From Leptospira ryugenii (GTDB lineage: Bacteria; Spirochaetota; Leptospiria; Leptospirales; Leptospiraceae): a DNA stretch of 64,000 nucleotides. Positions within the stretch are counted from its first letter, which is position 1. Each line of letters opens with the position of its first letter. The stretch is from the NCBI RefSeq assembly GCF_003114855.1, contig NZ_BFBB01000002.1, positions 620,001-684,000 on the forward strand. The letters are read 5' to 3'. Both the position numbers and the translations under genes were made by a program. Positions 1-9,376 of the stretch are shown in pieces. The notes under the pieces were generated by a model. It did no database searches, was not told where the DNA came from, and saw only the letters and a program-made list of their open reading frames with translations.

Positions 1-898
1 TCAACTGAGGGATTTGTAAGATACGGAAGCGGTGAGTTTCCGAGACAGCCCTTGTGTTGGATTCTGGATCTATATAAGCGATTCGCCAAAAATATGTGCC
101 AATAGATAAAGGCTTACTTACACTTTCAGATTTTAGGTTTTCTTTTATGAGGATGTTTCGGAAATCCACTTGGCTAGACACTTCTAAAATTGGCTTTACC
201 GCCGATTGGTTACTATTGTTTAGACCCGCGATTGTAAAGGTAATCGTCTCTTTCCCAGATTCGGATAAGATATTCTTTTTATCAAGAGGATAGACTAGAT
301 TAAATTTTGGTTTACTTACTCTTAATCCTTCGTTGGTAACGTTTGCTACCTCATCTTTTGAAACCTTCTCTTCCTTTCCATTAGCAGTGACTTTCGCTTC
401 ACCTTCCCCAACTTTTAGACTTAAGGAATCTTTTGTCTTGTCGAGTTTAATATCTCCTTTACCAACTTCGACTACTTTGTCGCCCGCCGTGATGTTGAGC
501 TTAACATCACCATCTTTTGTTTGTTCTCTTGCCGCCTCAAAAGATCCGTACGCAAAATTGACGTTAATTTTTTTATCAGAAATATCCAATAAAATCATGG
601 AATTTTCTGCTATATTGATTTTGGTTCCATCGTTCAAAGTAAGAACAGCATCCGAGAGATCTTCCGTACGTATTGTATCTCTATTTTTTACTTCCTGGTT
701 TGATTCAATACTATCCCAAACCACCTGGTCATTGTATTTACGTAAAACGGTTTTTGTTTTAAATGTTAAAATTCCAATCGTTGGATTGTCTGAACTTGCT
801 TTTTTTTCATTTAAATTTAAGTACAATAAAGTAGAAAAAAAGACAATTAGAAGCAAAAGGAGCGGAATCACAAATCTAGTGTCGTTTAGAAGGCGCAT
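1..898 (-). CDS. FecR-domain protein, single-pass membrane anchor (partial, C-terminus outside window)
   Basis: The minus-strand frame opens with an ATG four bases after the stop of the upstream cyclase gene and stays open to the window edge, so the C-terminus is missing. Residues about 8-27 form one hydrophobic anchor, so the rest should lie in the periplasm. Residues about 45-160 resemble a FecR domain: a beta-rich stretch with RTEDLSDAVLTLNDGTKINI, then short beta repeats of the KVGEGEAKVTANGKE kind. Residues about 205-299 look like an immunoglobulin or fibronectin-like segment with a YFWRI strand. FecR domains are known from iron-signal transducers, but many leptospiral FecR proteins have no sigma factor or TonB partner. 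The partner here is an adenylate cyclase. No clear Shine-Dalgarno is seen, and translation may be coupled to the cyclase gene. Confidence 0.75.
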   Translation of the reverse strand, partial: MRLLNDTRFVIPLLLLLIVFFSTLLYLNLNEKKASSDNPTIGILTFKTKTVLRKYNDQVVWDSIESNQEVKNRDTIRTEDLSDAVLTLNDGTKINIAENSMILLDISDKKINVNFAYGSFEAAREQTKDGDVKLNITAGDKVVEVGKGDIKLDKTKDSLSLKVGEGEAKVTANGKEEKVSKDEVANVTNEGLRVSKPKFNLVYPLDKKNILSESGKETITFTIAGLNNSNQSAVKPILEVSSQVDFRNILIKENLKSESVSKPLSIGTYFWRIAYIDPESNTRAVSETHRFRILQIPQL

Positions 899-902
899 CG
901 AT

Positions 903-3689
903 TTATTTGTGTGTTCGTGTAAACACACCATCCCATGACTCATCTGGTTTAGAGATTTTATATTCTTCGCATCTTTCGATTAGGACATGACAAGCTTTGT
1001 CTTTCATTCCCTTCGCACGTTCTGACTCTTCAAAATAGGCAATTGCTTTATTCCAATCTCTATCTAGATAAGACTGAAATCCTTCTTCATACAAACGGGC
1101 AGATTGCAAAAGAGATTCAGAAATATTGGATCGATATCCTATCAGCTCATGTATCCTGACTGGTTCATTTTTTCCCTTGACTCGGACTAAATCTAAATAT
1201 CTCGTTACCATCTCGTCTTGGAGTTTTGCTTGTACTGAGTCTGTGATAAGAATGTTAACACCATAGTCTTTTCCAGCCGCTTCCAGTCGGGCAGCTAAGT
1301 TTACAGTATCTCCCATCATGGTGTAGGATGCGAGCGCATCTGTGCCCATAAAACCAACCTTAGCTGGCCCAGAATTTAATCCAATTCTGCAATCCATTTC
1401 TTGGGCTTCTCTTGTATAAAGTTGATTGGCTTTCCAGTATGCACGAAGGTCTTTGAGCTTTTCAATCATGTCAACACTCGCTCTAGCTGCCTTCAGCTGG
1501 TGCTCTTCAACAACAACTGGTGCAGAAAAAATTCCGACAATCGCATCACCAATGTATTTATCCAAAACCCCCTCATGTTGTTTCAAAATGATGGTCATTG
1601 CACTCAAGTATTCATTCAATAGAGCTGCCAAATCTTGGGATTTTAACTGCTCTGAAATCGTAGAGAAACCGGCAACATCTGAGAAAAAGGCCGTGATCAT
1701 TGTCTCAGAGCCTCTCTTCAAGGCCGCAAGATCAATCATGGCCTCTTTGACCACAACAGGATCGATCATACTTCCTAAGATATTTTTTACTTTTTCTCTC
1801 TCTTCTAAACCTTTGCCCATCTCTATAAAGTATTCAGTGAGTAAGCCTACCTCATCTTTCGTAGTCGGCTTGATCCCGATGCGAAAATTTCCCCTGGCAA
1901 TTTGCAAGGTGGCAGTTAAGAGCTGCAAGATGGGTTTTGTAATCGTTTTTGAGAAAAGAAAGACAAATACCAAGGCAGCACAAAGACCAATTGCCATGAT
2001 GTATAAATTCTTTTTTTGGATGTCATAGACTGCTTCGAATGCTTTGTCCTCAGAAACGATCGTGATGACTCCTGTGTCCGCAAAGCCAATCTTTTTAAAA
2101 GAGCCTAAGAAAGAAGTTTTTGTGTCCTGGTCTAGATAACTGCTTTGGCCTGTTGGAGCCGCACTTGTTAACATTGTTTTAACAATAGGCATTTGAGAAA
2201 GATTGGATGCAGATAAAACCAGATCTTCTTTTGGATGCGCAATGACCATGCCAGAGCCATTCACAAAAAATGTAGTTTCGATTCCCTTTTTTTCGAAAGC
2301 CCCAATGATCTTTTGTAATTTGATGATCATAATCAATATATTATCCAATCTACCGTTCTCTTCTGTGGGGATTGCTAGCGAAAAGGATGGTTCAGAAAAT
2401 CCTGGACTAGTATTTAAAAGTACAGGTTGTCCAGTAAATGCCTCAGAAAATGCATCTTGGTTCCGTTTGACAACATTGTGAAAATCTTCTTCGGTGACAG
2501 AGCTAAGTTTCAATTCTTCTTCATTGAATACTTCCTTTTTTAGACTGAGAGCATCTCCTTGTTTTTCATAAATCCCTAGATAAATAAACTCTTTGTCGGC
2601 TAAAAAATACGAGTCGATCAATTTCCGTTTTTGGTCTTCTGGAATTCCTATTGTGGTTAAGGTAACAGCGATTTGTTTTCCTCTCTCCGCTGCATTGAGT
2701 ACGTCTGAAGCTACTTTAGAACCGACTATTTCGGCGATTCTTAGGTTATTGTCACGAAGTTGCAATTCGGTTGATTTGCGAAAGAAGTTTGATGCAAAAA
2801 AGATAATAGCACTTACGGTTAAAATGAAAAGGATTGAAATCACTCCCATCATTTTTAACTGGATTGAAAATTTCGTATTACCAACTTCTTGTGGTTCACT
2901 ACTAGCGTCCACCTGAGTTGATTTTGATTCTTCCTTAACTTCTTGTTTTTCTGGCTCTTGTGCGGGCTCCGTCTCCTTTGCGGCAATCGCTTCCGTCTTT
3001 TCCTTCTCCTCTTCCGGGGAACTTACTTCTAAGGCCACAGCAGGAGCATTCTCTCTCGAATCCAAAGGTGCTTCGTGGATCTCCATGGGAGTGGAAGGCA
3101 ATGTATTTACAGGTTGTACTTGTAATTCCACTTCTCTCGGACGAACACTTTGTAATATTGCTTCCTTCTTTATACCGCCAACTAAACGGATAGGAGGCAG
3201 ACTCTCAAAAACTTCTGATGGGAATAATGTAGTCTTCTTCCACTGCTTAGCAGTTTCTTCTAGCTGGAGATACAATTCCCCGATCAAACCAAAGTTTTTG
3301 GCCGCCTCCTCCCAAGCCAAATTCGGCAGAGAAGATAAAGACAACTTTGCAAATTCAAATCGAATCCTTTGTTCGTCCTCTTGTGGGCAGAGTACGATTA
3401 CTGTTTCTTTGGAAAGGGTTTGTGACCAAACTTTTTCGATTTTTTTATAAGAATGTAAATCCTTCGTCGGTACAAAAGGATATTCAATATAACTTATATT
3501 AGATGGTATTCCCCAAAGAGGAGCACCAAACCTCATCTCCGAATATAAACTTTGAGGACGAAATTGTACGAAGCAATAGATACCTTGAGACCAATCCCAA
3601 GTATCAAGGCTACGGGGAGAGCGATCCCAAAGCAAAAATTGCAATCGAGAATCATGCAGAAAGGAAATCTCTGGAGAAATTTCTAGCAT
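903..3689 (-). CDS. Membrane adenylate/guanylate cyclase with HAMP domain
   Basis: A 928-residue class III nucleotide cyclase. Residues 1-190 form a cytoplasmic domain I do not recognise, followed by an acidic Pro/Glu/Gln-rich linker (about 190-272). TM1 is about 280-302, an extracytoplasmic Cache-like sensor about 303-560, TM2 about 561-580, HAMP about 580-632 and the cyclase domain about 660-850. Metal-binding aspartates are visible in FFSDVAGFS (D671) and YIGDAIVGIF (D715). The segment MMGDTVNLAARLE (about 791-803) carries the substrate Asp and the transition-state Asn/Arg, which favours ATP over GTP. A short TPR-like helix pair follows (about 863-910). It should make cAMP in response to an extracellular ligand. 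It lies directly upstream of the FecR gene and is divergent from exonuclease III across 49 bases. The N-terminal domain is the unusual part. Confidence 0.88.
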   Translation of the reverse strand: MLEISPEISFLHDSRLQFLLWDRSPRSLDTWDWSQGIYCFVQFRPQSLYSEMRFGAPLWGIPSNISYIEYPFVPTKDLHSYKKIEKVWSQTLSKETVIVLCPQEDEQRIRFEFAKLSLSSLPNLAWEEAAKNFGLIGELYLQLEETAKQWKKTTLFPSEVFESLPPIRLVGGIKKEAILQSVRPREVELQVQPVNTLPSTPMEIHEAPLDSRENAPAVALEVSSPEEEKEKTEAIAAKETEPAQEPEKQEVKEESKSTQVDASSEPQEVGNTKFSIQLKMMGVISILFILTVSAIIFFASNFFRKSTELQLRDNNLRIAEIVGSKVASDVLNAAERGKQIAVTLTTIGIPEDQKRKLIDSYFLADKEFIYLGIYEKQGDALSLKKEVFNEEELKLSSVTEEDFHNVVKRNQDAFSEAFTGQPVLLNTSPGFSEPSFSLAIPTEENGRLDNILIMIIKLQKIIGAFEKKGIETTFFVNGSGMVIAHPKEDLVLSASNLSQMPIVKTMLTSAAPTGQSSYLDQDTKTSFLGSFKKIGFADTGVITIVSEDKAFEAVYDIQKKNLYIMAIGLCAALVFVFLFSKTITKPILQLLTATLQIARGNFRIGIKPTTKDEVGLLTEYFIEMGKGLEEREKVKNILGSMIDPVVVKEAMIDLAALKRGSETMITAFFSDVAGFSTISEQLKSQDLAALLNEYLSAMTIILKQHEGVLDKYIGDAIVGIFSAPVVVEEHQLKAARASVDMIEKLKDLRAYWKANQLYTREAQEMDCRIGLNSGPAKVGFMGTDALASYTMMGDTVNLAARLEAAGKDYGVNILITDSVQAKLQDEMVTRYLDLVRVKGKNEPVRIHELIGYRSNISESLLQSARLYEEGFQSYLDRDWNKAIAYFEESERAKGMKDKACHVLIERCEEYKISKPDESWDGVFTRTHK

Positions 3690-3738
3690 ACTAATTTAAG
3701 TATCGACCAAAACTTTGATTTATTCATTCGAATTCCTT

Positions 3739-4506
3739 ATGAAAATCCTGACTTTAAATTGCAATGGAATCCGTTCAGCAGAGAGCAAGGGCCTATGGGA
3801 TTTAATCCATAGCGAAAATCCTGACATCATTGGTTTCCAAGAAACAAAAGCCCCCGCCTCAGAAATCTTAAAACCCAAATGGGAGGAGATGGGCTATCTT
3901 GGCTACATTTGTTTAGCAGAAAAACCAGGTTACAGTGGGGTTGCCTTTTTTGTGAAAGAGAAACCAAGTAAGGCACAGGTAGGCTATGGAGATGGTCGAT
4001 TTTCTTCGGAAGGTCGGTCCATACTCTTGGAATACCCAAAGTATCTTATTTGGAATCTCTACTTTCCTTCCGGAACGTCTGGAGAGGAAAGACAAACGAT
4101 TAAGTATGAGTTTCTAGACCAGGTACTATTACTTTCCCAAGAATTACGAAAAAAGAAAAAACCTCTCTTACTCATGGGAGATGTAAACATTGCCCACCAA
4201 GAAATGGATATCCATAACCCAAAGGCGAATGCAAAGAATAGTGGATTTTTGCCAGAAGAGAGAGCATGGCTCGGCAAATTTCTGGCAGAAGGATTTATCG
4301 ATTTTTATCGGATGTTAGAACCAAACCAAAAGACATACACTTGGTGGAGCTACCGAGCAAATGCGAGACAACAGAATAAAGGTTGGAGAATTGACTATAT
4401 CTTTGGCTCAGAACATTGGAAAGGTAAGGCGAAACGATGCTATGTTAAAAACGAACCTATCCTTTCCGACCATGCTCCCCTCGTTTTAGAACTTCAAATG
4501 CCTTGA
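3739..4506 (+). CDS. xth: Exodeoxyribonuclease III (AP endonuclease family)
   Basis: A 255-residue endonuclease/exonuclease/phosphatase-fold enzyme that cuts abasic sites and trims 3' ends in base excision repair. Family motifs run in order: LNCNGIRSA near the start (metal/catalytic Asn), IIGFQETKA (metal-binding Glu), a WNLYFPSG segment, LMGDVNIAHQEMD (catalytic Asp/Asn pair), YTWWSYR, WRIDYIF and LSDHAPLVLEL (terminal catalytic Asp-His). Length matches the family. An in-frame codon nine residues upstream could extend it, but MKILTLN is the usual start of the family. The downstream LEA14-like gene follows after 30 bases. Confidence 0.93.
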   Translation: MKILTLNCNGIRSAESKGLWDLIHSENPDIIGFQETKAPASEILKPKWEEMGYLGYICLAEKPGYSGVAFFVKEKPSKAQVGYGDGRFSSEGRSILLEYPKYLIWNLYFPSGTSGEERQTIKYEFLDQVLLLSQELRKKKKPLLLMGDVNIAHQEMDIHNPKANAKNSGFLPEERAWLGKFLAEGFIDFYRMLEPNQKTYTWWSYRANARQQNKGWRIDYIFGSEHWKGKAKRCYVKNEPILSDHAPLVLELQMP

Positions 4507-4536
4507 CAAGCATCCTTTCTCTCATACAAAGAAAGA

Positions 4537-5517
4537 ATGTTTAGCAAGCTTTTCCTTTCGGTCTGTTGTTTTTTGTTGGTTCAATGTTCCATACTCGGAG
4601 TCCTTAAGGATAAGGTACCAAAACCTGAGTTTTCTTTTGAATCCATCTCCATCAAAGAAGTTACCTTAACTGACCTAACCCTCAAAATGAATACTCAATT
4701 TGAAAATCCCTACCCAGTCAGCTTACCAAAATCGCTTTTAAATATGGATTTAAAGATTGAAGGTACAAAACTGAGCCATATTTCCACTGACCTGGGAGAG
4801 ATCCAGGCGAAACAAACGAGGCAGCTCCCTTTCGAAATCAAAATCAAATATTCTGATCTACTTAAAATCTACCAAACTATACCCGATAAACAAGTATTAG
4901 CTGTTTCTCTCATTGGTGATCTAAAAGTGCCTCTTCCACAATCCATTGCGGCCCTTGGCAAGGAATCAGTCAGCTTTCCCTTCCAACAAGAAAGAGTGAT
5001 CCCCGCAGTTTTACCAAATGTTGACATCCAAAACTTTGCGATTGAGATGCCCAGCCGAGAAAGCATTGTGTCCCAGACAAACACATCTGCACTCGCAGAA
5101 ACAACGATCTCTTTCCTGGATGGATTGTTGTCTGGGAAATCAAAAACCCAAAGTGCAAAATCAGCGGCAAGTGCTGGGCTTTCCAATCTTAACTTAAAAC
5201 TGAATACCAATTTTGATTTGAACTTTCAGAACAAAGCTGCTTCCGAACTGTTGTTCCAAGACTTTGCCTACCAATTGAAACTTGCCGGAGAGCCCTTTCT
5301 AGACGGTAAACCAAAGGAAATCGTGAACAATGGTCGGCAGTCCACTGTGAAGATTAACACTGCCTTTCCCATCGCCCAAATCAGCCAGGGACTTTACAAA
5401 ACCATCCAGTCCAAAACTGCTTCCTTTGATTTGAACGGAAAATCTGGTATGAAAGTTCCTGGAATTGAAGATACAATGGACTTCAACTACTCCAAGTTAG
5501 GAAAGTTTAACTGGTAG
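4537..5517 (+). CDS. LEA14-like (WHy domain) lipoprotein
   Basis: A 326-residue exported lipoprotein. The N-terminus has a short charged start, a hydrophobic core and a lipobox ending LVQC, so mature lipidation at about Cys17 is likely. Residues about 30-135 match the water-stress/hypersensitive-response (LEA14) fold: alternating strands with FENPYPVSLP, the hallmark asparagine-proline of the family. The second half (about 215-320) repeats the pattern in a weaker form (LNTNFDLNFQN then INTAFPIAQ), which suggests a duplicated LEA14 domain. Family members bind hydrophobic or membrane partners, but the bacterial role is unknown. It is convergent with, and exactly abuts, the next lipoprotein gene (stop at 5517, next stop at 5518). 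Confidence 0.75.
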   Translation: MFSKLFLSVCCFLLVQCSILGVLKDKVPKPEFSFESISIKEVTLTDLTLKMNTQFENPYPVSLPKSLLNMDLKIEGTKLSHISTDLGEIQAKQTRQLPFEIKIKYSDLLKIYQTIPDKQVLAVSLIGDLKVPLPQSIAALGKESVSFPFQQERVIPAVLPNVDIQNFAIEMPSRESIVSQTNTSALAETTISFLDGLLSGKSKTQSAKSAASAGLSNLNLKLNTNFDLNFQNKAASELLFQDFAYQLKLAGEPFLDGKPKEIVNNGRQSTVKINTAFPIAQISQGLYKTIQSKTASFDLNGKSGMKVPGIEDTMDFNYSKLGKFNW

Positions 5518-6141
5518 TTATTTTTTCTTTTTTAACATCTGTTTGATTTCGTCTCTTGATTTGTGAGGGTAGAGACGAATCTGGTAGCTAATCAAAAATT
5601 TTGTTACGAGGGGCAGTCCATCTTTTGAGACATGCTCATAGTTCCATCGTGAGGCATCATTTTGAATGATCTTTGCCAAGTCATTCATTCGAGGGACCCG
5701 GCGGTCAAATGCGATTGTTTCCAATTTGCCAGTGGTTGCGTTTAGACCAATGGCAACAAATCCATCATCTACAAAATTCAATAGGTCAAATCGTTTGATT
5801 TCTTCTTTCGCAAGCTCATCACCACCCGGGTCTGGTTTTCTACGGATTTTGTCAGAGGAGCGGATTTGTCTCACCTGGTAGGAATCGGAGGCAATATAGA
5901 CTCGGAATAGTTCCGCAGGGTTCTCCGACTTCTTTTGAAAGAAAGGAAGTTCATTGGTATGATTGCTTACAATCTCTCCGTTTTCATTAAAGAGAATCTC
6001 GCCTACACCACCTGGAGATGGAAGTTGTTCACCTTGACTTACAACCGATTGATTATTTTCCGTTGAACTTTTATTAGCTGATTTGCAGAAATACAAGCTT
6101 GGGAAAAGTACGAAGGCAACGAAAAAGGTAAAAAACTTCAT
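5518..6141 (-). CDS. Putative lipoprotein of unknown function
   Basis: A 207-residue protein with a signal peptide (MKFFTFFVAFVLFPSLYFC) whose Cys19 looks like a lipobox cysteine, followed by a Ser/Asn/Gln-rich tether (about 20-50). The globular part (about 70-205) has no motif I can name. It has a central LLNFVDDGFVAIGLNATTGKLETIAFD segment split around a conserved-looking Asp/Gly turn, and it ends in a lysine-rich tail (MLKKKK). No Shine-Dalgarno is obvious. It lies between mgtE (upstream on the same strand, 43-base gap) and the convergent LEA14-like gene. An envelope location is inferred from the lipobox alone. Confidence 0.65.
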   Translation of the reverse strand: MKFFTFFVAFVLFPSLYFCKSANKSSTENNQSVVSQGEQLPSPGGVGEILFNENGEIVSNHTNELPFFQKKSENPAELFRVYIASDSYQVRQIRSSDKIRRKPDPGGDELAKEEIKRFDLLNFVDDGFVAIGLNATTGKLETIAFDRRVPRMNDLAKIIQNDASRWNYEHVSKDGLPLVTKFLISYQIRLYPHKSRDEIKQMLKKKK

Positions 6142-6184
6142 AAATCAGTAGGTTTGTGACACTCTGTTTTCGAGCAAGTAGAAT

Positions 6185-7591
6185 TCAAATAATAAGGTAT
6201 TTGTAAAAAATGGTCGCAAGTCCCAAGAAGAAGAAAAATCCACACACATCTGTAGTTGCCGTTACAAATATAGATGAGGCAATAGCAGGGTCGATTTTAA
6301 TAGCCTTCAGAAGTAAAGGTACCAGTGATCCAGAGAGAGAAGCAACTAACATATTGACTAACATGGCAGCACCAACTACTAGCCCCAATGTCATATTTCC
6401 TTTTACAAAAAAAATCAAACAACCAGTGATAGAACCAAGAACAATTCCATTGATGCAGCCTATCATAACTTCTTTTCGAACTGCTTCCCACCAATTGGAG
6501 ACAGTTAGGTCTCCCAAAGCCAGATTTCTGATAACAACTGTTACGGACTGAGTACCCGCATTCCCTCCCAATCCAGCAACGATAGGCATCAGGGTCGCAA
6601 GTACCACAATTTGAGAGATTGTATCTTCAAAAAAAGCAACCACAGTACTAGATAAAAATGCGGTAAATAAATTTACATTTAACCATAAGATCCGTCTCTT
6701 TACGGACTGCATGATGGGCGTGCTCAATTTCTCATCCTCAGAAACCCCTGCCATGAGGAGGATATCTTCCGAGGCCTCTTCTTCGACGATTTCTAGAACA
6801 TCATCGAGTGTAATTCTTCCAATCATACCTCCGAGATCATCAACAACAGCCGCACTGACAAGGTCATACTTTTTGAACATCCTTGCCACCTCTTCCTGGT
6901 CTGTATCATAATGAAAGGAATGCACATCCAGGTTAGTGATCTTCTCTACCTTAGTGTTGATAGGGCTTAAAAAAAGATCCTTTAAGGGAATAAATCCTCG
7001 CAAAATCCCATCTTCATCTGTGACATACACTTGGTAGATATCTTCAATCTCTTTTGCCTTTTTTCGCACATTGATGATGGCCTTTCTTACAGGATCTCCG
7101 AGACGGGCCGTTGCGAAGTCTTTAGACATTAACCTGCCTGCACTGGATTCGCGAAAACCCAACTGGGACCTAATTTCAAAACTATCTCTTTTTGATAGTT
7201 TGGAAAGAACCAACTCTCTTCTAGCGGATGTTAGATGTGTTAAAAGATAGGTCGTCTCATCGGTCTCTATGTAGGTCAGCGCTTCCGAAATTTCCTCTAT
7301 CTCCAAATCGTCCAAAAATAGAGATAGGGTCTCATCGTCCATTTTGATCAGAGTATAGGCTTGGTCTTCTTTGGGAAGCGAGCGGAAAAGTAATAGTGAT
7401 TCTTCGTGTTCAAGAGAAGGAAGTAAACTTGCAATATCCGCAGGGTGAGCTCCCTCCAGCAACTTTTTTAAGCCAGATGGTTTTTCTTCCCTTAATGCGT
7501 TCTGAAGTTCCTCGAGGAACAAATCGAATGACTCAGATTCTTTGTCGAACCTGTTTCGAAAGAGTGCCTCTTTGCTTACTTCTTCTTCCAT
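6185..7591 (-). CDS. mgtE: Magnesium transporter MgtE
   Basis: A 468-residue Mg2+ channel of the MgtE family. The N-terminal superhelical domain occupies about residues 30-145 and contains HPADIASLLPSLEHEE, the typical family start. Two CBS domains follow (about 150-275; DEDGILRGFIPLKDLFL and DDLGGMIGRITLDDVLEIVEEEASED), which gate the pore by binding cytosolic Mg2+. The five-helix membrane domain is about 305-468 and includes the pore-lining helix with GGNAGTQSVTVVIRNLALG. All hallmark segments are present and the length is normal. The start overlaps no gene. A weak GGTGAGTGG stretch precedes the ATG, and I see no Mg2+ riboswitch in the roughly 50-base divergent gap. Confidence 0.95.
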   Translation of the reverse strand: MEEEVSKEALFRNRFDKESESFDLFLEELQNALREEKPSGLKKLLEGAHPADIASLLPSLEHEESLLLFRSLPKEDQAYTLIKMDDETLSLFLDDLEIEEISEALTYIETDETTYLLTHLTSARRELVLSKLSKRDSFEIRSQLGFRESSAGRLMSKDFATARLGDPVRKAIINVRKKAKEIEDIYQVYVTDEDGILRGFIPLKDLFLSPINTKVEKITNLDVHSFHYDTDQEEVARMFKKYDLVSAAVVDDLGGMIGRITLDDVLEIVEEEASEDILLMAGVSEDEKLSTPIMQSVKRRILWLNVNLFTAFLSSTVVAFFEDTISQIVVLATLMPIVAGLGGNAGTQSVTVVIRNLALGDLTVSNWWEAVRKEVMIGCINGIVLGSITGCLIFFVKGNMTLGLVVGAAMLVNMLVASLSGSLVPLLLKAIKIDPAIASSIFVTATTDVCGFFFFLGLATIFYKYLII

Positions 7592-7641
7592 CTAATGCCC
7601 ACTCACCAAAATTAACTATTGACGATTATGTCACAAACTAC

Positions 7642-8349
7642 ATGTCTATGTATATGTCCCGATCTACTATCATTTCTCGGAGCCTTTTTTTCCCAAGCCT
7701 ACTTTTTTTTCAATGTGTGCTCTTTGAGCCAAAATTGACCACAGTTCCGGATGCCTACGTTCGTGAAGAGGTCATGAATGAGGAACAAAAAACGGCAGTG
7801 AAAGCCATTAAACAGAGAATCATAAGTTTAAATAGTGAAATCAATGCCCTCAAAAAAACCATAGAAGTCAATGCTCAGTCCATCAGAATCTCCAAGTCCA
7901 AAATCCAAAAGCATATTGCCTCCAAGGATCTTGCAAACGAAAAGGAAAAACTTGCCCTCATCAAAGAAGACCCAAGCCTCGCCAAACGTTATTTAGATGA
8001 AAGCCAATCGGCTGAATTGGAACGCGGGAAGGAAGAGAGTAGACTCCAAGCTTGGAACCAAAAACAAAGTGAGGACCAGGCTAACTTAAAATTGAAAGAA
8101 GCAACTCTTTCAGAAGCCATCGCCGAATTGGAATTGGTTCGATCGGAAATTGGGATTAAATACCAAGAGTTCCAAGGCAAAACAACAAAAGATCCAGAGT
8201 ATATAGACAAAACAAAATTTGATACTCAATACAACGAGCGGAAATCGGAGACAAGAAGAAGAACTGCAGAATGGGAGAAGATTAAAAATTCTGCACCGAA
8301 GATTCCCAAGATCAATATAGAGGACACCTATTCCGATGAGATTAAATAA
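7642..8349 (+). CDS. Coiled-coil lipoprotein, unknown function
   Basis: About 235 residues. Three in-frame ATGs (7642, 7648, 7654) precede a signal peptide ending LLFFQC, a plausible lipobox, so I start at the first and regard the exact one as open. After the cysteine the protein is almost wholly helical and charged. Heptad-rich segments cover about residues 50-200 (KAIKQRIISLNSEINALKK and later repeats rich in Lys, Glu, Gln), and a Lys/Pro tail ends the chain. The 3' end overlaps the OmpA-domain gene by 14 bases, so the two are probably co-translated. The partner also carries a long coiled coil, so a paired rod or tether in the envelope is an inference. Confidence 0.7.
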   Translation: MSMYMSRSTIISRSLFFPSLLFFQCVLFEPKLTTVPDAYVREEVMNEEQKTAVKAIKQRIISLNSEINALKKTIEVNAQSIRISKSKIQKHIASKDLANEKEKLALIKEDPSLAKRYLDESQSAELERGKEESRLQAWNQKQSEDQANLKLKEATLSEAIAELELVRSEIGIKYQEFQGKTTKDPEYIDKTKFDTQYNERKSETRRRTAEWEKIKNSAPKIPKINIEDTYSDEIK

Positions 8350-9376
8350 TCGCTTACTCTCGACAAGCTTAGTACTTTTATTCCCCAGCCTAGTCTATGC
8401 AGATTGGATCTATTTCCCTATCGAGTACAACCAACTCTATAAAGAAAAGTATGCCTTAGAATTGCAACTCGAAGATTTGCGAAAACAATACCAAAATGAT
8501 TTAAAACGCCTTGAAGAAGAAAACCGCAATCTGCAGGCAAAAAACCAAAACCTCCAAGAAGATTTGGAGCTTGAGAAAAGAAATCGCAATGCTGACAAAG
8601 ATGCTTACGCTGACAGAATTCGTGATTATGAAATTCGGATCAGAGGATTAGAAAAAAAGGGATCAGACAAAGAAAAGTCTTTGTTAGATGATGCAAAGCG
8701 AAGAGAGGAAAAGGATGCAAAAGAGATTGCAAGTTTAAGAAAGAAACTTGAAGACGATGAAAAAGCCCACCTCCAGAAAGAACAAGAATTACGGGAGCAA
8801 TACGAAGCAAAAATCAAAGATCTAAAAGACCGCATTCGCAATTTAGAAAACGAAATTTCTGAACTCAAACAGATGAACAAAAACCAAAAACGAGAGTTAG
8901 AACGTTTATCTGACCAAGCAAAAGAGTTGGAAGAGAAATTATCAAAAGAGATCAACAATGGAGAGATCAGACTCAAACGATTCCATAACAAATTGATCAT
9001 CAATATTGATGATAAAATTTCCTTCGATAGCGGTTCTGCTGAGTTAAAACCAGCAATCCTTCCAGCCATTGATAAAATAAAGGACATACTTGCTGCCTAC
9101 CCTGAAAACTACATTTCCGTAGAGGGCCATACGGACAACGTTCCTATCAAATCTAAATACCGAAATAATTGGCAGCTCTCTACAGAACGAGCCTTGGCAG
9201 TCTTGGAACAATTGCTCACCAATAAGAACTTGAATCCCAAGAACTTCTCTGCGGCAGGTTATAGTGAATACCAGCCAATTGTTCCTAACACAAGCAAAGA
9301 AAACAAAGGTTTAAACCGCAGGGTTGATATTGTTGTCATTCCTCGGGCTATGAGCCAATCAGGTTCCTCTGAATGA
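8336..9376 (+). CDS. OmpA-family protein with long coiled coil
   Basis: A 346-residue protein with an N-terminal signal peptide (about 1-22, cleavage after VYA). Residues about 30-215 are an uninterrupted Glu/Lys/Arg-rich coiled coil. The C-terminal OmpA domain (about 220-340) starts with the strand KLIINIDDKISFDSGSAELK and contains VEGHTDNVPI and LSTERALAVLEQLL, with NRRVDIVV at the end. These are the peptidoglycan-binding residues (the Asp in the GHTDN loop and the Arg in NRRVDI). It probably clamps an envelope structure to peptidoglycan. It overlaps the lipoprotein gene upstream by 14 bases and the CDF transporter downstream by 4 bases, which makes a tight three-gene unit. Confidence 0.85.
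   Translation: MRLNNRLLSTSLVLLFPSLVYADWIYFPIEYNQLYKEKYALELQLEDLRKQYQNDLKRLEEENRNLQAKNQNLQEDLELEKRNRNADKDAYADRIRDYEIRIRGLEKKGSDKEKSLLDDAKRREEKDAKEIASLRKKLEDDEKAHLQKEQELREQYEAKIKDLKDRIRNLENEISELKQMNKNQKRELERLSDQAKELEEKLSKEINNGEIRLKRFHNKLIINIDDKISFDSGSAELKPAILPAIDKIKDILAAYPENYISVEGHTDNVPIKSKYRNNWQLSTERALAVLEQLLTNKNLNPKNFSAAGYSEYQPIVPNTSKENKGLNRRVDIVVIPRAMSQSGSSE

Noticed and set aside
333..938. Plus-strand 201-residue open frame at the left edge
   Set aside because: It runs antisense to the FecR gene and the end of the cyclase gene. Its composition is that of an antisense shadow (Ser/Phe-rich) and no motif is seen.
7592..7641. Mg2+ riboswitch before mgtE
   Set aside because: The leader is only about 50 bases before the divergent gene, too short for an M-box aptamer, and no such fold is visible.
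8626..9087. Minus-strand 153-residue open frame
   Set aside because: It is the antisense of the OmpA coiled coil. The repetitive Glu/Lys codons of the coiled coil read as Ser/Phe/Leu on the other strand, with no ribosome-binding site.
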